This document shows positions 16,782 through 26,352 of a DNA stretch of 64,000 nt, piece after piece. Every line of letters starts with the position of its first letter. The stretch's first letter is position 1. The notes below the pieces were generated by a model. It searched no databases, had not been told where the DNA came from, and was given only the letters and a program-made list of their open reading frames with translations. The position numbers were made by a program, and so were the translations under genes. Source of the stretch: Anaerosolibacter carboniphilus (GTDB taxonomy: Bacteria; Bacillota; Clostridia; Peptostreptococcales; Thermotaleaceae); the NCBI RefSeq assembly GCF_014205875.1, contig NZ_JACHEN010000010.1, positions 62,001-126,000 on the forward strand. The letters are read 5' to 3'.

Positions 16782-17608
16782 TGAAAAATGGGTACCTCAG
16801 AAAAATAGGGTGGCCTGCCCTAGGAACGATATTAGGCATTCTATTCTTATCACCCCTCTATATCGTATTTGCCAACTCCTTCAAAACTCAGAAAGGGATT
16901 TTTACCAATGTCATGGCATTGCCCTTTGGAGAATTCTTTACCTTAAACAATTACATAGAGGCCTTCACAGAACTTGACTTTATTCAATCTTTTTTCAATT
17001 CTCTTCTCATCACGGTATCCAGTACCATCTTCATTGTTATATTTGCATCCATGGCTGCTTGGATGCTGGTAAGAACAAAAACAAAGCTAAGTACCGTCCT
17101 CTTTTTCCTATTCGCAGGGGCGATGCTGATTCCTTTTCAATCGGTGATGCTGCCGCTAATCAATATTATGGGAAAACTTGGATTGTTAAACCCCGTTGGA
17201 CTTGTATTTATGTATTTGGGCTTTGGATCCAGTTTGTCCATTATGCTCTATCATGGATTTATCAAGAATATCCCTGTAGAGTTGGAAGAAGCGGCTACCA
17301 TTGATGGATGCAACACCTTCCAGATTTTCTGGTATATCGTATTTCCACTGCTAAAACCCATCACTGTAACGGTGTGTATTCTCAATATCATGTGGATATG
17401 GAATGACTTCTTATTACCTCAATTGGTAATCAATAGGCCTGGTTGGCATACCATCCCATTGAAAATGTTCTATTTCTTTGGTCAGTATTCTAAGAAATGG
17501 AATTTGGCTTTGGCAGGGCTTGTCATTGCCATGGTACCTATCGTCATATTCTACTTTATTGCCCAAAAACATATTGTGAAGGGTGTTACCCAGGGATCTA
17601 TAAAATAA
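16781..17608 (+). CDS. Sugar ABC transporter permease (MalG-like)
   Basis: Second permease, 275 residues and about six spans, with EAA loop EEAATIDGCNTFQIFWYIVFPL near residue 167 and the C-terminal KGVTQGSIK typical of MalG relatives. It pairs with the preceding permease. No ATP-binding subunit is encoded in the operon, so the complex probably uses a shared MsmX-type ATPase from elsewhere in the genome. Confidence 0.93.
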   Translation: MKNGYLRKIGWPALGTILGILFLSPLYIVFANSFKTQKGIFTNVMALPFGEFFTLNNYIEAFTELDFIQSFFNSLLITVSSTIFIVIFASMAAWMLVRTKTKLSTVLFFLFAGAMLIPFQSVMLPLINIMGKLGLLNPVGLVFMYLGFGSSLSIMLYHGFIKNIPVELEEAATIDGCNTFQIFWYIVFPLLKPITVTVCILNIMWIWNDFLLPQLVINRPGWHTIPLKMFYFFGQYSKKWNLALAGLVIAMVPIVIFYFIAQKHIVKGVTQGSIK

Positions 17609-17626
17609 CGATGAAAGGTGATTGCT

Positions 17627-19789
17627 TTGAAGACTTTCAAAATCAGTGAGAAAATTTATAAGTATAGATTTGGTGCGCCGCGGCCTACTGAAATTATTGC
17701 GGATATCGGAGAAGAAACCACGAAGGCAGAGATAGATTATTTTCACATAGCAGCGGGTGAAAAGCTCAAACTTACCTTCAAGATGGAGCCAGAAGATATG
17801 ATTTGGGGGTTGGGGGAAAATCAGAGGGGCATGAACAAACGAGGTGGTTTGTACATATCCTACTGCAGCGATGACCCAAACCATACACCAGATAAAAAAT
17901 CACTGTATGGTGCCCACAATTTTATGATAATCGATGGAGAAGTAAAGTTTGGTGTGTTTATTGACTATCCAGGACAAGTGGTTTTTGATATCGGAAATGA
18001 TCATAAAGATATCATTGAGATCATAATAGATACTTTGGATGCAGATGTTTATATGATTCAAGGGGATCAGCCACGGGAAATCGTCCATGAATTCTTGAAA
18101 CTCATTGGAGATGGATACGCACCGCCAAAATGGGCTTTCGGCTACCAGCAGTCCCGATGGAGTTACCCAGACCAGAAAGCCATTGATGAGGTAGCGGATG
18201 CATTCATACAGCATGATATTCCATGTGATGCTATCTATCTGGATATTGACTATATGGAAGATTTTAAGGATTTTACAATCAGTAAGGAAAGATTCCCTAA
18301 TTTTAAAGATTATGTTAGTACCATGAAAGAGAAAGGGCTTCGATTGGTGCCCATCATTGATGCAGGTGTAAAAATTGAGAATGGTTATAGGATCTATGAG
18401 GAAGGTGTAGAAAAGGGATATTTTTGTCTAGACGAAGATGGAAAGCCTTTCGTGGCGGCGGTATGGCCAGGAAAAGTGCATTTTCCAGATTTTTTTAATC
18501 CTGAGGCCAGGCGATGGTTTGGCTTGAAGTATAAAGATATGATCGAATGCGGTATTGAAGGGTTTTGGAACGATATGAATGAGCCTGCAATTTTCTATTC
18601 AAATCGTGGGTTAGAGAAGGCCATCGAAAAAGCCAAGACTTCAGAAAATGAAAATTTAGATATCTACACGTTCTTCGATTTAAAAGATGTTTTTGAGCAT
18701 ATGTCCAATGCGGTGGAAGATTATCAATCCTTTTATCATAATATAAATGGAAAACTTGTGAATCATAATATGGTGCATAATCTATATGGCTGCAATATGA
18801 CAAGGGCAGCAGCAGAAGGATTTAGAGAAATCCACCCCAATAAAAGGTTCCTGCTGTTTTCCCGGGCTTCCTCTATTGGTATGCATCGATATGGAGGGAT
18901 TTGGACAGGAGACAATCATTCTTGGTGGGAACATTTGCTTTTAAATTTGAAAATGATGCCATCATTAAATATGTGTGGTTTTTTATATGCCGGTGCTGAT
19001 ACCGGTGGCTTCAGTGGAGATTGTAATGCGCAGCTGATGATACGTTGGCTTCAAATGAGCCTATTTACGCCATTGCTGCGGAATCATTCAGCCATGGGAA
19101 CCAGAAGACAGGAGCCCTATGCCTATGATCAAGAAAGCATGGGGATTATGAGGGAAATGATCCGCCTTCGATATGCCCTGGTGCCTTATCTTTATTCAGA
19201 GTACATGAAGGCACTGATGGCAAAGGATATCTTCTTTGCTCCTTTGGCCTTTGCATATCAGGATAGAATGTCAAAAAGGGTAGAGGATCAATTACTGGTG
19301 GGAGAATCCCTCATGATTGCACCCATATATCAGGAGAATGCAGTGGGAAGATATGTTTGGCTGCCGGAAGATATGGTTCTTTGGAGGGTTGATTGTTATC
19401 AGCAGAGGGAATTCAAAGTAATGAGGATGGGTCATCATTATATGGATGTGCCTTTAAACCAGGTACCCATTTTTATTAGAAAAAACAGACTGCTGGTTCT
19501 GGGTAACCATGGACCTAATATCGATCGTCTCGATCCTTCTGAGGTTTTTGTCATTGGATTTGTAGAGGATCAAACTTCCTATGTTTATTATGACGATGAT
19601 GGAGAGACCTACGGTTATCGAGAAGGGATGTACTCAAAGATTTTCATGGATATACATCGAAAGAATGGAAATTTGGATATACAGATTAGGGTTATAGGGA
19701 GACCAGCAACCAAAAAGATTCACTTCGATATAGTGGATATGCAAGGCAATGTGACACAAAGGACAATGGTATTGGAATCATCAAAGTAA
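17627..19789 (+). CDS. Alpha-glucosidase, glycoside hydrolase family 31
   Basis: Cytoplasmic alpha-glucosidase of about 720 residues that releases glucose from malto-oligosaccharides. GH31 landmarks: the substrate-pocket motif YLDIDYMEDFKDF near residue 204, the nucleophile region GFWNDMNEPAIF near 310 and the acid/base Asp in IWTGDNHSWWEH near 427. There is no signal peptide. TTG 17627 is the preferred start because AAAGGTGAT lies just before it; GTG 17618 overlaps that site. It follows the permease genes by a few bases, so the sugars are probably imported whole and cut inside. Confidence 0.92.
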   Translation: MKTFKISEKIYKYRFGAPRPTEIIADIGEETTKAEIDYFHIAAGEKLKLTFKMEPEDMIWGLGENQRGMNKRGGLYISYCSDDPNHTPDKKSLYGAHNFMIIDGEVKFGVFIDYPGQVVFDIGNDHKDIIEIIIDTLDADVYMIQGDQPREIVHEFLKLIGDGYAPPKWAFGYQQSRWSYPDQKAIDEVADAFIQHDIPCDAIYLDIDYMEDFKDFTISKERFPNFKDYVSTMKEKGLRLVPIIDAGVKIENGYRIYEEGVEKGYFCLDEDGKPFVAAVWPGKVHFPDFFNPEARRWFGLKYKDMIECGIEGFWNDMNEPAIFYSNRGLEKAIEKAKTSENENLDIYTFFDLKDVFEHMSNAVEDYQSFYHNINGKLVNHNMVHNLYGCNMTRAAAEGFREIHPNKRFLLFSRASSIGMHRYGGIWTGDNHSWWEHLLLNLKMMPSLNMCGFLYAGADTGGFSGDCNAQLMIRWLQMSLFTPLLRNHSAMGTRRQEPYAYDQESMGIMREMIRLRYALVPYLYSEYMKALMAKDIFFAPLAFAYQDRMSKRVEDQLLVGESLMIAPIYQENAVGRYVWLPEDMVLWRVDCYQQREFKVMRMGHHYMDVPLNQVPIFIRKNRLLVLGNHGPNIDRLDPSEVFVIGFVEDQTSYVYYDDDGETYGYREGMYSKIFMDIHRKNGNLDIQIRVIGRPATKKIHFDIVDMQGNVTQRTMVLESSK

Positions 19790-19809
19790 TGGATAAGAGG
19801 GGAATGCAT

Positions 19810-21288
19810 ATGTTGGAGAGAAGCAGCGGTATTTTGATGCATATTACATCTCTACCCAGTCCCTATGGAATTGGGACCTTTGGCAAGGAGGCCTATGGAT
19901 TTGTTGATTTTTTGGAAAAAGCAGGCCAAAAGTATTGGCAGCTGCTTCCTTTAGGGCCAACGAGCTTTGGAGACTCACCCTATCAATCTTTTTCATCCTT
20001 TGCAGGCAACCCATATTTGATTGATCTTGAAATCTTAGTCGAAGAAGGCTTACTAAAGTGGGATGATATCCATGGGGTTGATTTTGGCAGGGATAAGGAA
20101 AAGGTCGATTATGAGAAGTTATATAGGAATCGGTTTCTCATTCTAAGAAAGGCTTTTGAATCAGGGAAAGTGATGTATAAACAGTCCATAGGAGAATTTA
20201 GGGCCGAGAACAGAAATTGGCTCGAGGATTACGCTTTATATATGGCTGTGAAGGTACGGTTTGGCATGAAACCTTGGAAAGATTGGGACGAAGATATAAA
20301 GTTGAGAGAAGAAAAGACCCTTTGGCGCTATCAGAAGGAGCTCTCAGGTGAAATGGAATACTGGATCTTTCTGCAGTTTCTTTTCTTCAAACAGTGGGAG
20401 AAGTTAAAAAGATACGCCAACGATAAAGGGATCCACATCATTGGAGATATTCCCATATATGTGGCAGAGGACAGCGCAGATACTTGGGCCAATAGTGAGA
20501 TATTTTTCCTTGATGAAAAGAAACGACCAGTAACCATTGCTGGTTGTCCGCCTGATTCTTTTTCGGAAATCGGTCAGCTATGGGGAAATCCCATCTATCG
20601 GTGGGATCTATTGGGGCAAAGAGATTATGATTGGTGGATTGAACGAATAAGAGGAAATTTCAGATTGTACGATATTCTTCGTATCGATCACTTCCGTGGT
20701 TTTGAGTCCTTTTGGGAAATTCCCTATGGGAGCAAGACGGCTGCCACCGGTCGTTGGGTAAAGGGACCTGGTATGAAACTGTTCCAAGCAGTGAAGGAGC
20801 AGCTAGGGGATATGAATATTATTGCTGAGGATTTAGGGTTCTTAACAAAGGAAGTCATAGACTTTAGAATAGAATCTCAATATCCAGGCATGAAGGTACT
20901 GCAATTTGCCTTTGATGTAAGAGAGGAGAGCGACTATCTACCCCACAACTATGAGAAGAATTGTGTGGTCTATACGGGTACCCATGACAATGATACGGTG
21001 ATGGGATGGATGGATACGGCAAGTAAGCAGGATGTTGAACATGCTATAAAGTATCTGAATCTGACAGAGGAGGAAGGGTATCACTGGGGATTTTTACGAG
21101 GCGTTTGGAGCTCTGTAGGGGTATTGGCCATTGCACCTATGCAGGATTTTCTAGGGCTAGGCAGTGAGCATAGAATGAATACCCCATCCACCATCGGAGG
21201 CAACTGGCAATGGCGGGTGAAAAAAGAGATGTTGACAGAAGAACTGGCAGAAAAAATCAATCAATTTACAAAACGATATGGAAGATAG
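19810..21288 (+). CDS. malQ: 4-alpha-glucanotransferase (amylomaltase)
   Basis: GH77 enzyme of 492 residues that transfers glucan chains between maltodextrins and frees glucose. It opens with LERSSGILMHITSLPSPYG, then shows GDIPIYVAEDSADTW near residue 218, the nucleophile Asp in LRIDHFRGFESFW near 292, the acid/base Glu in IIAEDLGFL near 338 and TGTHDNDTVMGW near 390. ATG 19810 is chosen for its spacing from AGAGGGGA; ATG 19789 overlaps the previous stop but has no ribosome site. It feeds phosphorylase with longer chains. Confidence 0.94.
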   Translation: MLERSSGILMHITSLPSPYGIGTFGKEAYGFVDFLEKAGQKYWQLLPLGPTSFGDSPYQSFSSFAGNPYLIDLEILVEEGLLKWDDIHGVDFGRDKEKVDYEKLYRNRFLILRKAFESGKVMYKQSIGEFRAENRNWLEDYALYMAVKVRFGMKPWKDWDEDIKLREEKTLWRYQKELSGEMEYWIFLQFLFFKQWEKLKRYANDKGIHIIGDIPIYVAEDSADTWANSEIFFLDEKKRPVTIAGCPPDSFSEIGQLWGNPIYRWDLLGQRDYDWWIERIRGNFRLYDILRIDHFRGFESFWEIPYGSKTAATGRWVKGPGMKLFQAVKEQLGDMNIIAEDLGFLTKEVIDFRIESQYPGMKVLQFAFDVREESDYLPHNYEKNCVVYTGTHDNDTVMGWMDTASKQDVEHAIKYLNLTEEEGYHWGFLRGVWSSVGVLAIAPMQDFLGLGSEHRMNTPSTIGGNWQWRVKKEMLTEELAEKINQFTKRYGR

Positions 21289-21296
21289 GAGGGGCG

Positions 21297-23675
21297 ATGT
21301 TGAATCAGGAGCAGTTGAAAAGCAGCGTTCTTAGAAATCTAAAGGCTGATTATGGGAAAGTAATTGAGAATGCCACCATCTATGAAAAGTATCATGCAGT
21401 TTCAAAGGCGATCATAGAGCAGCTTGCAGATGATTGGTATAGAACAGGTTCTACCTATGAAGAAGGAAAGCAGGCATACTATTTATCAGCAGAGTTTCTC
21501 ATGGGCAGAGCCCTTGGCAACAATCTTATCAATTTAGATATTTATGAAGATGTAAGAGATACCTTAAAAGAACTAAAGATAGATTTGAATTTCATCGAGG
21601 AGGCAGAAGAAGATGCAGGGTTAGGCAATGGGGGATTGGGAAGGCTGGCGGCCTGCTTCTTAGATTCTTGTGCGACCATGAACCTTCCAGTGACAGGCTA
21701 TGGTATCCGCTATCGCTATGGACTCTTTCGACAGAGATTTGAAGATGGATTTCAGAAGGAAGAGGGAGATCATTGGATGGCACATGGAGATCCATGGTCT
21801 GTCAGACGGGAAGAGGACGAGGTCCTCGTTCAATTCAAAGAGGCTACCGTTCGGGCAGTACCTTATGATATGCCTATTATCGGTTATAAGACGAAAAACG
21901 TAAATACCCTGCGGTTATGGCAGGCTGAGCCAATCAAAGATTTTGATTTTCAACAGTTTAACAATCAGGAGTTTGATAAAGCTGTAAGGGAAAAAAATCG
22001 AGCAGAAGATATATCCAGAGTATTATACCCAAACGATGACAAGCTGCAGGGAAAGCTGCTCCGATTAAAGCAGCAATACTTTTTCGCTTCAGCATCCTTG
22101 CAGGATATGAAGAAAAAGTATAAGGGCAAATATGGGAATCAGTTCGAGTCTTTTCACGCCTATCATGCTGTTCAACTGAACGATACCCACCCAGTGGTGG
22201 CTATCCCGGAACTGATGCGATTGTTGATGGATGAGGAAGGTCTTGATTGGGAGCAGGCCTGGGAAGTTACACAGAAGACGTTTTCATATACCAATCATAC
22301 CATCCTAGCCGAAGCTTTAGAGCAATGGGATTGTAAGTTATTTAAAAGATTACTGCCCAGAATATATCAAGTGATTCGGCAAATCGATAAGAAGTTCGCT
22401 TTGAAACTAAGAGACAAAGGATATGGAATAGAAGAAATTGAGAAGTTAAGGATCATTTCCAATGGAAGTATTAAAATGGCATGGTTAGCAATCTATGGCT
22501 GTCACACCACCAATGGGGTGGCTGAATTACACACGGAGATATTGAAGAACCATGAACTAAAGGAATGGTATAGGCTGTATCCCCATCGATTCCAGAACAA
22601 AACCAATGGGATCACGCCAAGGAGATGGCTGCTGTTGAGTAACCTTGAACTGTCAAAGCTTATTACAGAATTACTGGGAACAGAAGCGTGGGTTACAGAT
22701 TTAAACAAGCTAAAGGAACTGGAGAAATATAGAGATGATAAAGCTATTCTAAAAAAATTTGCAGAAATCAAGATGAAAAAGAAGAAAGCATTGGCTGCCT
22801 ATATAGAGAAACATGAAGGAATTCCAGTGAATACATCGTCTATATTTGATATTCAAATCAAAAGACTCCATGAATATAAAAGACAGCTTTTGAATGGGTT
22901 TCATATTTTGGATATATATTTTAGAATAAAAGAAGATCCCAAATTGGACTTAATACCGAGGACTTTTATATTTGGGGCGAAGGCAGCGCCTGGGTATTTC
23001 AGGGCGAAAGGAATCATCAAGTTTATCAATGAAATCGGAAAAAAGATAAATACAGATCCAGATACAAAAGACAAGATGAAAGTTGTCTTTGTGCAAAATT
23101 ATCGTGTTTCTTATGGGGAAAAGCTATTTCCGGCAGCGGATATCTCTGAGCAGATTTCTACTGCAGGGAAGGAGGCTTCCGGCACAGGCAACATGAAATT
23201 CATGCTGAATGGTACGCCTACCCTTGGCACCTTCGATGGGGCAAACGTAGAGATTGTAGCTGAAGCGGGAGAAGAAAACAATTTTATCTTCGGTGCCAGG
23301 ATAGAAGAGCTGGAGAAGATCAAAAACAGTTATGATCCCAAAACATATTATGAAAACACACCGGGTTTAAAGCGGGTGGTGGATAGTTTGGTAGATGGAA
23401 CCTTTGATGATGAAGGAACAGGCATGTTTAAAGAATTATATGACTCCCTTTTGCTAGGAACTAACTGGCATAAAGCCGATAATTACTTTATTCTTAGGGA
23501 TTTTGCTGAATACAGAGAGGCCCATAAAGAAATTGATAAAGCCTATCGTAATCCCGAGGAATGGTCAAGGAAATGCTGGATGAATCTAGTCAATGCAGGA
23601 AAGTTTAGCTCCGATCGAACCATAAAGGAATATGCAGATAAGATCTGGTATATAAAGCCCAAAAGGATTTTGTGA
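21297..23675 (+). CDS. glgP: Glycogen/maltodextrin phosphorylase
   Basis: GT35 phosphorylase of 792 residues that releases glucose 1-phosphate from glucan ends. Landmarks are AYYLSAEFLMGRALGNN near residue 60, GNGGLGRLAACFLDSCA near 110 and the pyridoxal-phosphate Lys in EASGTGNMKFMLNGT near 630. ATG 21297 follows AGGAGGGG; frames from 21210 read through malQ. It closes an operon with the GH31 and MalQ genes, so its natural substrate is probably imported maltodextrin; the E. coli counterpart in that role is MalP. Confidence 0.94.
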   Translation: MLNQEQLKSSVLRNLKADYGKVIENATIYEKYHAVSKAIIEQLADDWYRTGSTYEEGKQAYYLSAEFLMGRALGNNLINLDIYEDVRDTLKELKIDLNFIEEAEEDAGLGNGGLGRLAACFLDSCATMNLPVTGYGIRYRYGLFRQRFEDGFQKEEGDHWMAHGDPWSVRREEDEVLVQFKEATVRAVPYDMPIIGYKTKNVNTLRLWQAEPIKDFDFQQFNNQEFDKAVREKNRAEDISRVLYPNDDKLQGKLLRLKQQYFFASASLQDMKKKYKGKYGNQFESFHAYHAVQLNDTHPVVAIPELMRLLMDEEGLDWEQAWEVTQKTFSYTNHTILAEALEQWDCKLFKRLLPRIYQVIRQIDKKFALKLRDKGYGIEEIEKLRIISNGSIKMAWLAIYGCHTTNGVAELHTEILKNHELKEWYRLYPHRFQNKTNGITPRRWLLLSNLELSKLITELLGTEAWVTDLNKLKELEKYRDDKAILKKFAEIKMKKKKALAAYIEKHEGIPVNTSSIFDIQIKRLHEYKRQLLNGFHILDIYFRIKEDPKLDLIPRTFIFGAKAAPGYFRAKGIIKFINEIGKKINTDPDTKDKMKVVFVQNYRVSYGEKLFPAADISEQISTAGKEASGTGNMKFMLNGTPTLGTFDGANVEIVAEAGEENNFIFGARIEELEKIKNSYDPKTYYENTPGLKRVVDSLVDGTFDDEGTGMFKELYDSLLLGTNWHKADNYFILRDFAEYREAHKEIDKAYRNPEEWSRKCWMNLVNAGKFSSDRTIKEYADKIWYIKPKRIL

Positions 23676-23742
23676 TTTTTAAGGAAATAGCTTGCGCAAA
23701 AGCTTGTGATAAGTACTTAGTTGGGGGCTATTTCCTTAAAAA
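23676..23742 (+). terminator. Terminator after the maltodextrin operon
   Basis: A 16-bp perfect stem pairs 23676-23691 with 23727-23742 around a 35-base loop, starting right after the phosphorylase stop codon. The right arm ends in A rather than T, so in the + direction it is a weak terminator; in the - direction it has a T-run. Confidence 0.55.
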
Positions 23743-23749
23743 TGGGGAG

Positions 23750-23861
23750 TGCAGAGGGGATCCCCCTCGCCGGTTTAGAGGGGGTGCTCAGGAGCGTTAG
23801 CTCCGTCGAAGGGGGAAGTAGTTCCCCCTAGCGAAGAACAAATTGCAAAGCAATTTTGTTC
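23750..23861. repeat. Structured dispersed repeat, copy A
   Basis: Four successive hairpins with fixed linkers: GAGGGG/CCCCTC (23754-23768), GGAGC/GCTCC (23791-23804), GGGGGAA/TTCCCCC (23811-23828) and GAACAAATTGC/GCAATTTTGTTC (23836-23861). GTCGAA and TAGCGAA link the last three. Copy B at 31771-31881 keeps the order and both linkers but has different paired bases in nearly every stem. The compensating changes show that the folded form is what is conserved. Confidence 0.75.
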
Positions 23862-23925
23862 TCACAAGCAGAAGGGCATATAGCGCTTAGTTTTATAATA
23901 AATATAGAGTAGGAGGTGCTGCGAT

Positions 23926-25281
23926 ATGGCAATGAAAAAACAAAGACCTTTTGCTCTTTTTTTATGTCTATTATTATGTAGCTTTATTATATGGGGACCC
24001 ATTTACTTTTTGGAATTCAAGCCTGGAGTCCAACAGGAAGATCCGATGTCAAATACAATCAAATGGAGGGGTGTCATTACCCTATGGGACTATCCTCACT
24101 TAGATGTGAGCAACGGTAGCCGTTACGGATGGATTGTAAGCAAAATTAAGGCTTTTGAAAAGGCGAATCCAGGGGTATATATAGAATTAAAGCCCATGGA
24201 TTTAAAGACAGGCCCCCTAGAGTTGGAAACAGCCATACAAACAGGCACCTTTCCCGATATCGCACCCGTAGCCACTGATTTCGCTATCATAGATCGAGGT
24301 GTTTTAGAACCTGTCGATAAGTATTTAACCCATGAGGAGGAAGGGGACTATAAAACCCAGGCATTGAATGCAGTTCGTTACAATGGAAAAACCTGGGGTT
24401 TTCCTTCCATGATGACCACCTATACCATGCTTTTGAATTTGGATTTGTTTCAAGAAAAGGGTATTGATCCACCTAAAGATGGAAATTGGACCTATGAAGA
24501 ATTCGTAGAAACCACAAAGGTCCTCACCTTTGATAAGAATGGAGATGGAAAAAACGATGTATATGGATTTAACTCCTTCATTGATTTAAATAGCTACAAT
24601 ACATGGGGAATTCTATTATCTGATGGGGCCCAGGTTTTTGATGACAGCTTGAATTATCGATTCAATGATGAAAGGGCAAAGAGCGGGTTAAAAAAATTGG
24701 TGGATCTAAAGCAGGTTTACGGGGTAACACCACCAAATTTTGGAGAAAATACAGAGAGAGAGGCTTGGGAGAGCTTTTATAAGGAGAAGAAGGTAGCCGT
24801 ATATCCTGTGGGTACCTGGGCAATAAATGTATTAAACAACTTAAAGAATCAAGGACTAGGGTTTCAAATAGGCGCTGCCAATTATCCTATAGGGGAAAAG
24901 GGCATACCTATCTCCTTATCTAATAATGTGTCGGCCTATGGAATTTTTAAGCAAAAGGATCCCCAGAAGCTGGAGATGTGTGTAAAATTTTTAAAATTTG
25001 TTACAGCCGATGAATTTCAAAAGGACTTAAGCAGATTAGGCGTATTTCCTGTGAAAAAGAGCGGGGAAGATATTTATCAATTGGATCTACTTATGGCAAC
25101 AGTTGAAAAGAGCTTGGCCTACTGTGAGAATCTACCCACTCATCCCAACTGGATGACTATTGATGGCATCCTGCAGAGTCAGATCCGTTTGGCTGTTCTA
25201 GGGAACAAAACGGTGGAGGATGCCCTTCGAGATGCCCAATTGAAGATCGAGACCTATAACAGGATTACCCAAGAGCAGTAA
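23926..25281 (+). CDS. Membrane-anchored family 1 solute-binding protein, orphan
   Basis: A 451-residue extracellular solute-binding protein. Residues 9-30 form a hydrophobic signal or anchor segment, but there is no lipobox Cys, so it is probably held by an uncleaved helix. The mature part shows EPVDKYL near 125, WTYEEFVETTKVLTFDKNGDGKNDVYGF near 185-212 with a calcium-loop-like DKNGDGKND, and the usual two-lobe pattern. AGGAGGTG precedes ATG. No permease or ATPase gene adjoins it; it stands alone between the repeat and murB. It may serve the upstream permeases, or sense sugar. Confidence 0.85.
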   Translation: MAMKKQRPFALFLCLLLCSFIIWGPIYFLEFKPGVQQEDPMSNTIKWRGVITLWDYPHLDVSNGSRYGWIVSKIKAFEKANPGVYIELKPMDLKTGPLELETAIQTGTFPDIAPVATDFAIIDRGVLEPVDKYLTHEEEGDYKTQALNAVRYNGKTWGFPSMMTTYTMLLNLDLFQEKGIDPPKDGNWTYEEFVETTKVLTFDKNGDGKNDVYGFNSFIDLNSYNTWGILLSDGAQVFDDSLNYRFNDERAKSGLKKLVDLKQVYGVTPPNFGENTEREAWESFYKEKKVAVYPVGTWAINVLNNLKNQGLGFQIGAANYPIGEKGIPISLSNNVSAYGIFKQKDPQKLEMCVKFLKFVTADEFQKDLSRLGVFPVKKSGEDIYQLDLLMATVEKSLAYCENLPTHPNWMTIDGILQSQIRLAVLGNKTVEDALRDAQLKIETYNRITQEQ

Positions 25282-25375
25282 CTGGGGAGAATAACCTTGT
25301 ATTTCATCAATCAAAAAGGTATACTAATCATGACAAATGAAGGGATATAAGAGATCGATATGAGGAGTTGTTGGA

Positions 25376-26290
25376 ATGACGATAAACGAAATTTATGAAA
25401 AATTGAAAGAAAAAATTCAAATAGAGCATATTCGAAAGAACGAGATGATGAAGGAACATACCTCCTTTAAAATAGGAGGACCCGCTGATATTATGATATT
25501 GGCCTCAACGGTGGAGGAAATTCAGCATGGGCTACGGGTCTGCAAAGAAAATAATATACCATACTATGTCATTGGGAATGGCAGCAATCTATTGGTGCGA
25601 GATAAGGGAATTAGAGGGGTTGTCATTAAAATTGCTGAGAACTTCAGTGAGGTTACTATAAGTGAAAATCATATTAAAGCCCAAGCGGGGATACTGCTGT
25701 CTGTCTTGGCTAAAAAGATTATGAGAGAAAGCCTTGAGGGTTTTGAATTTGCCAGCGGCATACCGGGTACTTTAGGAGGCGCTGCAGCTATGAATGCTGG
25801 AGCCTATGGTGGTGAGATGAAGGATGTAGTCACAGGTGCTTTGGTGCTGGACCATTGTTGTAATGTGATTTACTTAGATCGAGAGCAGCTGGAATTTGAG
25901 TATAGAAACAGCGTGATACAAAGGGAAGGCTATGTGGTATTGGAAACAGATATCGCCCTTCAAAAGGGTGATTATGAGCGTATCAAGGAAATCACAGCAG
26001 AGCTTACTGTGAAGAGAACAACAAAACAGCCCTTGCATCTGCCCAGTGCTGGTAGTACTTTCAAAAGACCGCCGGGATATTTTGCTGGAAAGTTGATAGA
26101 GGATGCTGGATTGAAGGGTGTACGGGTTGGAGATGCGCAAGTATCGGAATTGCATTCTGGTTTTGTAGTAAATGTGGGAAATGCCACGGCCGAAGATGTG
26201 ATTCATCTTATCAAGTTGATTCAAAAGGTTGTACGAGATCAGTTTGGCGTGGAGCTTCATCCAGAAGTAAGGATTGTAGGTGAAGAATAG
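25376..26290 (+). CDS. murB: UDP-N-acetylenolpyruvoylglucosamine reductase MurB
   Basis: NADPH- and FAD-dependent enzyme (304 residues) that makes UDP-MurNAc in peptidoglycan synthesis. FAD-binding motifs are seen: HTSFKIGGPADIM near residue 25, VIGNGSNLLVRD near 65 and GIPGTLGGAAAMNAGAYGGE near 123. The catalytic Ser lies in PSAGSTFKRPPG near 219 and the C-terminal Glu in LHPEVRIVG. This is type II MurB. It opens the murB-PHP-rapZ-yvcK cluster that is common in Clostridia. Confidence 0.96.
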   Translation: MTINEIYEKLKEKIQIEHIRKNEMMKEHTSFKIGGPADIMILASTVEEIQHGLRVCKENNIPYYVIGNGSNLLVRDKGIRGVVIKIAENFSEVTISENHIKAQAGILLSVLAKKIMRESLEGFEFASGIPGTLGGAAAMNAGAYGGEMKDVVTGALVLDHCCNVIYLDREQLEFEYRNSVIQREGYVVLETDIALQKGDYERIKEITAELTVKRTTKQPLHLPSAGSTFKRPPGYFAGKLIEDAGLKGVRVGDAQVSELHSGFVVNVGNATAEDVIHLIKLIQKVVRDQFGVELHPEVRIVGEE

Positions 26291-26352
26291 CTAAAAGAAC
26301 AAACACTATAGTCGTCAATGATGCTTGACGAAGAGATAACGGAGTGAGAAAA

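Noticed and set aside
23750..23861. A CRISPR array, because of regularly spaced repeats
   Set aside because: The elements are different hairpins and not direct repeats with spacers. No CRISPR array or cas gene is present in the window.
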